DNA of 9,036 nucleotides from Bacillota bacterium (GCA_023440105.1 JAEXSY010000267.1:1-9036); one strand, 5' to 3'. Counted from the first letter of the stretch, positions 1 through 7,017 are shown. A program made the numbers and translations. The notes: a model not told the origin generated them from the letters alone.

Positions 1-3
1 CTA

Positions 4-840
4 TTAAAGTATACCTATAGCTCCACATACAATACCTATTACTAGTAATGCTAATAATGCTCTAAGGAACTTGTTACCAACTTTTTCTAGATATAAATAT
101 ACTCCCATTACAATTGCTAGCGGAATAATCCCTGGAGCTAAACTATCAATTAGTTCTTGAATTACGTATGTAGAACCTCCTGCAGTAAATGATATAGGAC
201 AAGAAGCATTTACAAAGGTAGCTGCCAATGATCCCATCATAAACAATCCTAAAATTGAAGTTCCAGTAATTATTTTCTTAACCATACCACCATGTAATAA
301 AGTGGAAACGGAAGAACGTCCAGTTTTATACCCTAAGTTAAACAAGATATAACCTATAGGAGTAGATATACATGCCATAAGTATTATTGGGGCTAGAGCT
401 GCTAGAGCTGATCCACTTTTCGCAGTATATAAGAACATAGATATTAAAATTGGATTAATAGTAAGCCAATCTATAGTGTCACCTATGCCAGCCACTGGTC
501 CCATAAGACCTGTTTTAAAACCAGTAATAATTTCTTCAGGTACCTCTGCATCTCCTGTGGCCTTTTCCTCTTCTAATGCCAAAACAGCTCCACCAATAAC
601 GCTACCCCAGTTAAGCTGAGTATTAAATAGCACCATATGCCTCTTTAATGCTTGAGATAAGTCTTCCTTATTAGGATACAGCTTCTTCAATACTGGTGCG
701 AAAGTTCCGCAAAATCCTAATGCTTGAAGTCTTTCAGTAGACGTACCTATGTATGTGAATAGATGCCATCTTAACCAAGTTTTAAATACATCTTTTTTAC
801 TTAACTTGTTTTTAGCCTTATCTTGTAATTGCTTTTCCAT
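4..840 (-). CDS. PTS mannose/fructose/sorbose-family transporter subunit IID
   Basis: Membrane subunit IID of a mannose-class phosphotransferase system. With IIC it forms the sugar channel that takes substrate from the periplasmic side to the IIB phosphorylation site. The 278 residues fit the EIID family. Family hallmarks seen are the N-terminal amphipathic region with TWLRWHLFTYIGTSTERLQ (about 21-39), the NTQLNWGSVIGG stretch (73-84) and the signature GLMGPVAGIGDTIDW (111-125). Hydrophobic segments lie at about 146-168, 190-210, 236-251 and 258-277. The ATG at 838-840 has a GGGAGG ribosome binding site 8 bases upstream, and the gene starts inside the end of the IIC gene (23-bp overlap), which implies translational coupling. 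It is the last operon gene visible; no terminator can be judged because the stop lies at the window edge. Family assignment is firm, substrate unknown. Confidence 0.96.
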   Translation of the reverse strand: MEKQLQDKAKNKLSKKDVFKTWLRWHLFTYIGTSTERLQALGFCGTFAPVLKKLYPNKEDLSQALKRHMVLFNTQLNWGSVIGGAVLALEEEKATGDAEVPEEIITGFKTGLMGPVAGIGDTIDWLTINPILISMFLYTAKSGSALAALAPIILMACISTPIGYILFNLGYKTGRSSVSTLLHGGMVKKIITGTSILGLFMMGSLAATFVNASCPISFTAGGSTYVIQELIDSLAPGIIPLAIVMGVYLYLEKVGNKFLRALLALLVIGIVCGAIGIL

Positions 841-1579
841 CTTCTCTACCTCCCATTAATTGAACATACATTAATGCAGCTATACCACCAAAAATTGCGC
901 AACCAATTGCAGGTATTGAGAAATACTTTACAAAGAAGAAGCCAAGGAAGAAGAAAGGTAAGAAATTCTTTCTTCCTATTACTCTTATAGTCATTGCAAA
1001 ACCAAGAGCTGGAAGTAACCCGCCGGCAACAGTTAAACCTTGAATTAATCTATCAGGTATAGCATTTAAAACTGACTCTACTGCATTAGGGCCAAGATAT
1101 ACGATTGCCATAAGAGGGATTGCTGCAAATATAAACCAGAAAAATGCTGGTCCTGCAACTGCTAAGAACGCAATCTTATCAGCCTTAGCCTCTTCAGCAA
1201 GCTTATCACAATAGTTACATAAAAGAGAAATACATAGCTTAACTACATTAGTTGTTAAAGTGCCCAATAAACCAAAGGGAATTGCGAAGGTAACTGCAAC
1301 CTCTGGTGCAATATTTCCCATTATTGCTATAGGAACAACTATACATGTCGCTAATGCCTTATCTACAGTTGTAACCCCTCCTAAATCTGAAAACAAACCC
1401 AGATATACTGTTTCTATAAAAGCACCTATAATAACTGCTTGTTTTACATCACCTAGTATAATTCCTAAAAATACAGATATAAACATTGGGCTATAAGCAC
1501 CAGGCATAATGCTTACATAACCTGGAACCCATTTAAATATCCAGTAGACTAACCCAATTAATATTGTTTTAATTATCAT
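818..1579 (-). CDS. PTS mannose/fructose/sorbose-family transporter subunit IIC
   Basis: Integral membrane subunit IIC of the same PTS, 253 residues, a normal length for the EII-Sor/IIC family. Most of the protein is hydrophobic. Recognisable family stretches are the early SPMFISVFLGIILGD region (30-44), the GAFIETVYLGLF segment (52-63), and the conserved IPDRLIQGLTVAGGLLPALG stretch (174-193), followed by a further hydrophobic block at about 206-242. The C-terminus is short and polar. The ATG at 1577-1579 has AGGGAGGG upstream at good spacing. The gene lies 24 bases after IIB and overlaps IID, so the membrane pair is co-translated. Specificity of mannose-class systems resides largely in IIC/IID, but no residue seen here identifies the sugar. 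Confidence 0.96.
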   Translation of the reverse strand: MIIKTILIGLVYWIFKWVPGYVSIMPGAYSPMFISVFLGIILGDVKQAVIIGAFIETVYLGLFSDLGGVTTVDKALATCIVVPIAIMGNIAPEVAVTFAIPFGLLGTLTTNVVKLCISLLCNYCDKLAEEAKADKIAFLAVAGPAFFWFIFAAIPLMAIVYLGPNAVESVLNAIPDRLIQGLTVAGGLLPALGFAMTIRVIGRKNFLPFFFLGFFFVKYFSIPAIGCAIFGGIAALMYVQLMGGREDGKAITR

Positions 1580-1603
1580 CCTTTTCCCTCCCTGTTAAAT
1601 ACC

Positions 1604-2080
1604 TTATACCAAATCATTTAACTTTATTTTTTTCTCAGTAGGTACCGATTGTGCATATACCTCTACCCCACATGCTTGTAATTCTAACAACTCAGGAATA
1701 TGCTCTTCACTTAATCTGCTATGAGGATGCAGTATCTTAGTTTTCTTTTCAGGAGTTAGATTTCCTACCTGTAGACTTTCATATTTAAAGCCTGCTTTCC
1801 ATGCACTTACGGCAGTATGTATATCCTTGAACAAAACTAAGTATCTATCATCTGGAAGAGTGTTTCCTTGCCACATCTCTGCTGCTTCAGCTATAGAAAT
1901 AATAGTTACATCTAAAGTATCAGGAACCGCCATCAAATATATATCCTTCATAAAAGGGTCATTAGCTATTGCATCATCTATTGCTAAAATATGATTTATG
2001 CCATCAACCTTAGACCACATAGTCATTACCTGACCATGTATCATTCTACTATCAACTCTTACCAAACATAATTTAGCCAT
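1604..2080 (-). CDS. PTS mannose/fructose/sorbose-family transporter subunit IIB
   Basis: Cytoplasmic IIB subunit, 158 residues, which takes phosphate from IIA on a histidine and passes it to the incoming sugar. The active-site motif RVDSRMIHGQV is at residues 8-18, with His15 the expected phosphorylation site. Later family features are YLVLFKDIHTAVSAWKAG (about 81-98), LQVGNL (104-109) and the C-terminal GVEVYAQSVPTEK region (138-150). The ATG at 2078-2080 follows AGGAGG by 7 bases; the tail of the dehydrogenase gene runs into this ribosome binding site (15-base gap), so the two are one transcript. In LevR systems the IIB subunit also phosphorylates the PRD2 histidine of the activator when substrate is absent. 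By inference this protein is the substrate sensor for the regulator at 3903-6665. Confidence 0.96.
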   Translation of the reverse strand: MAKLCLVRVDSRMIHGQVMTMWSKVDGINHILAIDDAIANDPFMKDIYLMAVPDTLDVTIISIAEAAEMWQGNTLPDDRYLVLFKDIHTAVSAWKAGFKYESLQVGNLTPEKKTKILHPHSRLSEEHIPELLELQACGVEVYAQSVPTEKKIKLNDLV

Positions 2081-2095
2081 AATAATCCTCCTTTT

Positions 2096-3136
2096 TTAAT
2101 CCTCCCAAAGAGCTAAAGATACTCTATAATTACCTGGAGTTGCCGCTAGAGTAAATGCCTTTTCATAATCCTTAAGCGGAACTACATAAGATATCATCTT
2201 GTCTACTTTTACTGTGCCATCGTTTAAGTACTTGCAGGCTAATTGAAAGTCTGATACATCTGAGCCTCCAGTACCAATTATATGCCAATTACCATAATGA
2301 ATCTGATTAACATTTAAGTTCAAATCTGGTGATGGGTACCCAGCAGCAAATAATAATACTTTACCAGCAAACTTCACTACCTTAAAGGCCTGCTCTGTAG
2401 CAGGATTATTTCCTACAGCAACAACTACATGATCTACTCCATAACCATTGGTAAACTTATTTGAAAACTCTACTATATCATCCTCTAAAGGATTCATTAC
2501 TTCAAATCCCATGGACTTTGCTATATCTATTCTTGTCTTATCAACTTCACTAATAAAAGTCCTGCAGCCAAAGGCTTTTGCAACCTGTGCATTTACCAAT
2601 CCTAAATTCCCCGCCCCAATTACTAATAAGCTGTCTCCAGGCTTAACATTCAATTTTTTTATTCCATGTATTGAGGTTGATAACGGTTCTAAGTAACAGG
2701 CTTCTTCATAAGGTACATCGGGATTCATTTTAAATGCTTGAACAGCCTTTATTAACATATATTGAGCCATGCCAAAGCCACCAGTAATATCATCTACAGC
2801 CTCACCCTTATTCTCCTTACAGTGTACTGTTTCTCCATTACGACAATCTGGACAGGCGCCACAGCCTGAATACCCTACAGCTATATAATCACCAGGCTTA
2901 TAAATCGGAACATCCGGTCCTACTTCTTCTATAATCCCTGCAGCCTCATGACCTGGAGCATATGGAAACTTCTTATTGGAATGTCCTCTCATACCATTCC
3001 AATTCTGCCAATCTGTTGTACAAATATTACAGTTTTTAATTCTTACAAGGATTTCTCCTTTACCTGGCTTAGGAATTTCAGCCTCTCTAATATTTAACTG
3101 TCCTATTTCTTCCATTACAAGAATTTTATACTTCAT
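2096..3136 (-). CDS. Zinc-dependent medium-chain dehydrogenase, probably acting on a polyol, sugar or sugar phosphate
   Basis: A 346-residue medium-chain (Zn) alcohol dehydrogenase, the same size class as sorbitol and galactitol-1-phosphate dehydrogenases. Catalytic zinc ligands are likely Cys39 (NICTTD), His63-Glu64 (GHEAAG) and Glu150 (LEP). The structural zinc site is intact as Cys92, Cys95, Cys98 and Cys106. The Rossmann motif GAGNLG is at 174-179, and an acidic residue follows the second strand (Glu197 in ISEVDK), which favours NAD(H) over NADP(H). The ATG at 3134-3136 has GGAGGT upstream. The gene sits between the IIA and IIB genes of the PTS operon, so its substrate is probably the imported compound or its phosphate. 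By sequence alone I cannot separate polyol-phosphate oxidation from ketose-phosphate reduction; no kinase or aldolase is visible in the window. Confidence 0.9.
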   Translation of the reverse strand: MKYKILVMEEIGQLNIREAEIPKPGKGEILVRIKNCNICTTDWQNWNGMRGHSNKKFPYAPGHEAAGIIEEVGPDVPIYKPGDYIAVGYSGCGACPDCRNGETVHCKENKGEAVDDITGGFGMAQYMLIKAVQAFKMNPDVPYEEACYLEPLSTSIHGIKKLNVKPGDSLLVIGAGNLGLVNAQVAKAFGCRTFISEVDKTRIDIAKSMGFEVMNPLEDDIVEFSNKFTNGYGVDHVVVAVGNNPATEQAFKVVKFAGKVLLFAAGYPSPDLNLNVNQIHYGNWHIIGTGGSDVSDFQLACKYLNDGTVKVDKMISYVVPLKDYEKAFTLAATPGNYRVSLALWED

Positions 3137-3174
3137 ACTATACTACCTCCATCGTTACTTCTAAGCTTGTCATC

Positions 3175-3594
3175 TTATACGTTTAACACATGAATACTGC
3201 TTGCTGTATTCTCTATTACCTTTTCGCATAATTCTTTTCCTTTGTATTGCTCCCTCAATAAAACGCTTTCAATAAGTACAGATAAATTGACTCCCACTAT
3301 AGCATTTAATTTGTGACTTCTAGACAATAATGCTACAGTATTACAAGGTGTACCTCCAAATAAATCTACCAAAATAATAGATTCTTCGTTCATCTGTTCA
3401 ACAGCATTACCTACATGAGTCCTATATTCTTCTATAGAAAAGTCTGTAGTTAATGATATAAAGCTAATCTCTTCTATTTTACCCATAATCATCTCGGCAC
3501 TTTTTATTAATTCCTGTCCAAAATATCCATGGGTTAATATAAGAATCTTTGGTAGAGCTTCATCTACATCAGTTGATATCCCTATTTTCGACAC
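3175..3594 (-). CDS. PTS mannose-family subunit IIA (start codon uncertain)
   Basis: Cytoplasmic IIA domain protein (mannose-class EIIA), accepting phosphate from HPr. The first strand ILILTHGYFGQEL carries the phosphorylatable His22, and the family motif ILVDLFGGTPCN lies near residues 74-85. The length of 139 residues is normal for a free-standing IIA. It is the first gene after the sigma-54 promoter and 38 bases before the dehydrogenase gene. The start is odd. The GTG at 3592-3594 is itself the tail of a perfect AGGAGGTG ribosome binding site (3592-3599), an in-frame TAA lies three codons upstream at 3601-3603, and no ATG, GTG or TTG occurs in frame before the active-site strand. An ATA at 3583-3585, 8 bases after AGGAGG, would be ideally spaced. 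Function is secure; the first three residues are not. Confidence 0.93.
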   Translation of the reverse strand: MSKIGISTDVDEALPKILILTHGYFGQELIKSAEMIMGKIEEISFISLTTDFSIEEYRTHVGNAVEQMNEESIILVDLFGGTPCNTVALLSRSHKLNAIVGVNLSVLIESVLLREQYKGKELCEKVIENTASSIHVLNV

Positions 3595-3599
3595 CTCCT
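3592..3599 (-). promoter_or_regulatory. Ribosome binding site of the IIA gene, overlapping its nominal GTG start
   Basis: AGGAGGTG on the minus strand is a full match to the 16S anti-Shine-Dalgarno sequence. Its last three bases are the only conventional start codon available for the IIA gene, leaving no spacer, so initiation probably occurs slightly downstream, for example at the ATA 8 bases after AGGAGG. Confidence 0.75.
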
Positions 3600-3616
3600 G
3601 TTAATATTATTCTCTT

Positions 3617-3630
3617 TTGAATGCATTCAA
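3617..3630. promoter_or_regulatory. 14-bp perfect palindrome at the predicted transcription start of the PTS operon
   Basis: TTGAATGCATTCAA reads identically on both strands. Counting from the -12 element, transcription should begin at about 3630, so the palindrome would occupy roughly +1 to +14 of the transcript. It could be an operator for an additional repressor or a short structure at the 5' end of the mRNA. It does not resemble the usual Firmicute catabolite-responsive (cre) consensus. Role is inference; the palindrome itself is seen. Confidence 0.45.
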
Positions 3631-3640
3631 TTAAATATTA

Positions 3641-3657
3641 AGCAAAACTCGTGCCAA
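3641..3657 (-). promoter_or_regulatory. Sigma-54 (-24/-12) promoter of the PTS operon
   Basis: The minus strand reads TTGGCACGAGTTTTGCT, an exact match to the sigma-54 consensus TTGGCAC-N5-TTGCW with the invariant GG (3655-3654) and GC (3643-3642) at correct spacing. It lies 47 bases before the nominal IIA start codon, predicting transcription from about 3630 and a leader of about 36 bases. A sigma-54 activator of the LevR type is encoded immediately upstream, as expected for this class of operon. Confidence 0.94.
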
Positions 3658-3715
3658 ATAGTGTCTAAAGGATTATACCTATATTTTCTATGAATAAATA
3701 GTAGATATGTTAATA

Positions 3716-3735
3716 GTTATATTGACACTGATAAC
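3716..3735. promoter_or_regulatory. Possible upstream activator site (GTTAT/ATAAC inverted repeat)
   Basis: GTTAT (3716-3720) and ATAAC (3731-3735) form a 5-bp inverted repeat with a 10-base spacer, centred about 95 bp upstream of the predicted start. A further GTTATC occurs at 3789-3794. LevR-type activators bind dyads at about this distance, but the arms are short and the sequence is AT-rich, so this is only a candidate. Confidence 0.25.
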
Positions 3736-3832
3736 ATTTTCAATCCCACTATCACATATTAAATCGACTCTATGGCAACCTTTACAGAGTTATCAATTAC
3801 AAAAAGTGGTAATCCCCCAAATTATTATTACT

Positions 3833-3878
3833 AAAAACAAAAAAAAACTGAAAGCATCCATAGCTTTGATACTTTCAG
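3833..3878 (-). terminator. Intrinsic terminator of the LevR-like regulator gene
   Basis: On the minus strand CTGAAAG (3878-3872) pairs with CTTTCAG (3854-3848); one mismatch and three more pairs (GAT/ATC) extend the stem around a 9-base loop. It is followed directly by a T-rich tract (nine T, G, five T at 3847-3833, allowing for the interrupting base). It starts 25 bases after the regulator stop codon and lies between the regulator and the sigma-54 promoter, so it separates the two transcription units. Confidence 0.9.
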
Positions 3879-3902
3879 GGATTTATTATACACTCACTGG
3901 TG

Positions 3903-6665
3903 TCAAACAGCTAAATGTTTATGTTCATTTTCTTCCAATAAATGATAAAGATACTTAACCTCTGCCACTGGTATATTTACGCTGTAAGACTCTTCAATTC
4001 CACTAAAGGCAGCTTTAATCAATTCTATTTCCTCTCTTTGTGTTTTGACAAACATATCTAGATCTTCGCAGATATCAATAGGAGCATTTCTTATTAATCT
4101 TTCCACTAAGCAGCTTACATGAAAATAAATATTATATCTTATCCTATTATCTAATCTGCTGTTAGACAGTTGTTCATATTTATTCAAGCAATCAGAAATC
4201 TCATTTAGTAATTTATTTTTATCTAAAATTGTTATATTACCTATAAGTCTTTCTAAGGATAAATTTATTATAAGACCGTTGATAATTGCATCCATTTGAT
4301 CTTTACTAGCTATAGACTCAAACATTTTATAGATTAGCTCACTGATGTCTTCAGAAATAATATCATGGAGATACACAAAGGGAATATCTCTAAGATTAGG
4401 ATTTATAGGTCCAATTGCTCCTATGATCTCATACTGATTAGATATCATCATTAGTTTATCAAAGTCTTTTATGCTTTCATATTGATAATCTAAAACTGTT
4501 ACAGGAACTTCCTTTGGAATACTCTTTGTTAAGATATCCTTCAGTTTTTTTGCAGTTCCAACTCCAGTAGGGCAGATGGCTAACAATGCCTTCCCTTTTA
4601 TCTCTGGGTACTTAACATAATAGTTTATTTTACATTCCTCTTTAACCCTTCTAATTATTTCTCCCATCTCATGATTGTTTATTAAGCTTTTCCCTATATT
4701 AACAGCTACATTAGCCGAGGCATTATTCACCAGTATAAAAGGTACCGTTATCACCTTTTGAAGCTCCATATATAATTCTTTTAAGGGAAAAATATCTGCT
4801 AATATTAATAATCCCTTCCTAACATCATTATCCTTAGTATAATTGAGGATTCTCTTTGCAATATCTTTCACAGTAGAAAAAACTGGGACACTTATACCTT
4901 CAAATATGTTGTGATCTAAGAGTATATTAGCTGTATCACATATTCCTTTTGCAGTTTTATCTCCATAAGTTAGGATAATAGGTCTTATATTATCAAAATC
5001 CGATCCTAATCTTAAACTTGCTAAAAATATAGTAAACAGTAGTTTATCTTCATTTTCAATTTCAATTTCTAAATCCTCATACAGAAAGGTAAGTATTTTA
5101 TTAGCTACAATAAATTCTTCGTGATACCTCTTTTTAAACACCTGGAGCAACTCATCCTTAATCTTTCCTTTAATTTTATATCTTCCTGATCCCCTTATAT
5201 GAAAATAGGAAGAAATAAAATACACATCATTGCTGGTGAATTTTATATTATAAAGAAAGCTAGCATCTTCCAAACCCTTTCTTACATAGGTAGTAATATA
5301 ACCAAAGATATTTTCTTCATATTTTATATTATGATTGGGAATAAAATAATCCATTATTTTTCTTATCGCTTTAAAGGAAAAATATTCAAGAAGCTTGGAA
5401 TCAATTCTCCCTGAATCATATTTTTTATAATAGTAGCAAACTTCTTCAAAAAAATTTGCTAATTCTGCTCTCTCATCCTTTTCCAGTATAAAATCCAGCT
5501 TATAATCTTTGTTAGGAGATATTACAACATTACTATTCTTTTTTATTTTTCCAGAACTAAGGACTACTGTATTATTAATTATCTCGTCAGGTAGATTACG
5601 TAAATCAATATATATCTCCTTTTTATTCTTATTCTTTGCATATGCCTTTGCGCAAGTATACTTTATTATGCTATATAATCCTCCTATATTTCCTTTGGTA
5701 ACATTGTAGACTAAGGTATCAATAACTTTTCCAGAGATAACTATCTTCTTATTAAGTACCTTACTTTCCTTGTAAAAAAACATATAAATTAATTGAATTT
5801 TTTCTTCATATCCTCTCTCATCTAAAGAGGGTAGCGTTACAACAATAGGAATTCTCCTTATAAACGTTTCCAGGAAGGATGACTTTATATCTTCTGTAGT
5901 AGCCATGACTATTCTAATGGTTGCTTCATGCCATTTATCATTTTCTCCAACTCTTCTAAAAATACCTTTATCAAGGAAAGTGAACAGTTTCTCTTGATTT
6001 TCCGGATTAAGTCTGTGTACCTCATCCAAAAATAGCATACCTCCATCAGAGGCTTCCAATATACCCTTGGTATCAGTAGCGGCTCCTGTAAAGGCTCCCT
6101 TAACATAGCCAAACAAATTACTAGACAAAAGCTCTGGATTATTAGCATACTGAGCACAATTGAAGATATAAAAGGGAGCGTCCTTCTGTAGTACTTTATT
6201 TTTTATGCAGAAGTCATATATCAAATTTGCCATATAACTCTTACCAGTACCTGTTGGTCCATAAATTAAAATAGGAAGGCTATTATCTGGATAAAAAATA
6301 GAGCTAGTAATTTGTTCAATAGCCTTCTTCAAACTACCGTTACAGCCTACTATCTGATTAAAGACGTTATTATCCTCAGACTTTTCTTTTGATTCTTCAT
6401 CTAATAACTCTTTAACACTAGAATAAACGTAATTGGATAGAGGGAAAAATCGTTGCTCAAACATCTCTTTATCCAGAAAAATTACTGGTCTTGTATTTAT
6501 TTTCACTAACTCTTGTCCTATGCTCTCATTAAGATAATGACTTACTGTGTTACGTTTTATATGAAATTTCATTGCTATATTTTGAGAGTTCAATTCATTA
6601 ATCAAAGTGCTGAAGTCAGAACTTTTTGTCATGTTTTTAATATATTCTAAAATCTGCGCCTTCAA
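3903..6665 (-). CDS. LevR-type sigma-54-dependent transcriptional activator with PTS regulation domains
   Basis: Enhancer-binding activator of sigma-54 RNA polymerase, 920 residues, close to the usual size of LevR. Order seen: N-terminal winged/HTH region (about 1-65); AAA+ domain (about 105-340) with Walker A GPTGTGKS (136-143), the sigma-54 contact motif GAFTGA (190-195), Walker B GGMLFLDEV with Asp214-Glu215, and arginine-finger candidates Arg270-Arg271. Then come a PRD (about 440-555), a mannose IIA-like domain (about 560-680), a galactitol IIB-like segment with Cys698 in AICPTGVGTA, and a C-terminal PRD with His849 in FHVSCLVERL. In LevR, HPr phosphorylation of the IIA-like His activates and IIB phosphorylation of the PRD2 His inhibits. 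Here the IIA-like position is Tyr567 (LTYG, codon TAT) and the expected PRD1 His is not evident (GYI, 455-457). It presumably drives the PTS operon downstream. TTG start, chosen for its strong ribosome binding site. Confidence 0.95.
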   Translation of the reverse strand: MKAQILEYIKNMTKSSDFSTLINELNSQNIAMKFHIKRNTVSHYLNESIGQELVKINTRPVIFLDKEMFEQRFFPLSNYVYSSVKELLDEESKEKSEDNNVFNQIVGCNGSLKKAIEQITSSIFYPDNSLPILIYGPTGTGKSYMANLIYDFCIKNKVLQKDAPFYIFNCAQYANNPELLSSNLFGYVKGAFTGAATDTKGILEASDGGMLFLDEVHRLNPENQEKLFTFLDKGIFRRVGENDKWHEATIRIVMATTEDIKSSFLETFIRRIPIVVTLPSLDERGYEEKIQLIYMFFYKESKVLNKKIVISGKVIDTLVYNVTKGNIGGLYSIIKYTCAKAYAKNKNKKEIYIDLRNLPDEIINNTVVLSSGKIKKNSNVVISPNKDYKLDFILEKDERAELANFFEEVCYYYKKYDSGRIDSKLLEYFSFKAIRKIMDYFIPNHNIKYEENIFGYITTYVRKGLEDASFLYNIKFTSNDVYFISSYFHIRGSGRYKIKGKIKDELLQVFKKRYHEEFIVANKILTFLYEDLEIEIENEDKLLFTIFLASLRLGSDFDNIRPIILTYGDKTAKGICDTANILLDHNIFEGISVPVFSTVKDIAKRILNYTKDNDVRKGLLILADIFPLKELYMELQKVITVPFILVNNASANVAVNIGKSLINNHEMGEIIRRVKEECKINYYVKYPEIKGKALLAICPTGVGTAKKLKDILTKSIPKEVPVTVLDYQYESIKDFDKLMMISNQYEIIGAIGPINPNLRDIPFVYLHDIISEDISELIYKMFESIASKDQMDAIINGLIINLSLERLIGNITILDKNKLLNEISDCLNKYEQLSNSRLDNRIRYNIYFHVSCLVERLIRNAPIDICEDLDMFVKTQREEIELIKAAFSGIEESYSVNIPVAEVKYLYHLLEENEHKHLAV

Positions 6666-6669
6666 TATA

Positions 6670-6677
6670 CCCCTCCT
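6670..6677 (-). promoter_or_regulatory. Ribosome binding site fixing the TTG start of the regulator gene
   Basis: AGGAGGGG on the minus strand lies 4 bases (6 from AGGAGG) before the TTG at 6663-6665. The protein from this TTG begins KAQILEYIKNMT, the expected start of the HTH region in LevR-like regulators, so the TTG start is well supported. Confidence 0.8.
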
Positions 6678-6743
6678 TATAAGAACATTAAAGCTAAATT
6701 TAGTTTATAAGTCTACATAAAATAAATCATATTAATATTAAAA

Positions 6744-6764
6744 AGATTATATATTTAATAATCT
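6744..6764. repeat. Short inverted repeat upstream of the regulator gene
   Basis: AGATTAT and ATAATCT are exact inverted copies separated by 7 bases, about 80-100 bp before the regulator start. It could be an operator or chance in AT-rich DNA. Confidence 0.25.
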
Positions 6765-6883
6765 CAAATGTAAATAAAAAATTTAATATGTCTTAAAATT
6801 AATTATAATGTCGAATTAATAACGAAATTCCTTTTTAAATCTACCAGTTTTTTTAAATTAATTTAATTATCAATACAGTGAAG

Positions 6884-6901
6884 ATTCAATATATATTGAA
6901 T
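6884..6901. promoter_or_regulatory. 18-bp perfect palindrome overlapping a -35 element
   Basis: ATTCAATATATATTGAAT is fully self-complementary. Its right half contains the TTGAAT used as the -35 element of the promoter for the rightward gene, a position where a bound protein would block RNA polymerase. It shares the ATTCAA/TTGAAT half-site with the palindrome at 3617-3630, though arranged in the opposite order. Confidence 0.4.
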
Positions 6902-6924
6902 GTCTTTTCTGCTTTTTCTATAAT
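6896..6924 (+). promoter_or_regulatory. Sigma-A promoter for the small membrane protein gene
   Basis: TTGAAT (6896-6901) and a perfect TATAAT (6919-6924) are separated by exactly 17 bases, predicting a start near 6931 and a leader of about 87 bases. A second TATAAT at 6955-6960 lacks a good -35 partner and is a weaker alternative. Confidence 0.65.
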
Positions 6925-7017
6925 ATAATTACATAAAATATATAATTCATATAGTATAATCTTATCTAAAAAATATATAAAATACTCATTAGATTTTACA
7001 AGAAAGGAAGTTATGTC

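Larger units (their letters stand above)
6678..7002. other. Divergent AT-rich intergenic region between the regulator and the small membrane protein gene
   Basis: About 350 bases separate the two starts and no credible coding sequence is seen. The stretch is extremely AT-rich with runs such as TTTTTTTAAATTAATTTAA. It contains the promoter and palindrome listed separately, and a 7-bp inverted repeat AGATTAT/ATAATCT (6744-6750 and 6758-6764) on the regulator side. I found no convincing -35/-10 pair for the regulator and no sigma-54 motif here, so the regulator promoter is unplaced. Confidence 0.6.

Noticed and set aside
1260..1496. Plus-strand open frame opposite the IIC gene
   Set aside because: Antisense shadow of a membrane protein gene with clear family motifs on the other strand; no ribosome binding site. 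The same applies to the plus-strand frames at 2448-2696, 2976-3164, 5199-5414, 5509-5709 and 7470-7679.
3707..3958. Plus-strand open frame of 83 codons between the IIA gene and the regulator
   Set aside because: It runs through the candidate activator-binding region, the terminator and the end of the regulator gene, has no good ribosome binding site, and its product is not protein-like in composition.
5909..6157. Minus-strand open frame of 82 codons within the regulator gene
   Set aside because: It is an out-of-frame shadow of the AAA+ domain coding sequence, where the real frame encodes Walker B and GAFTGA.
6666..7017. Riboswitch, small RNA gene, CRISPR array or attachment site in the long intergenic region
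   Set aside because: No repeat-spacer pattern, no structured GC-containing element and no tRNA-like sequence; only AT-rich DNA with the promoter and palindromes listed.
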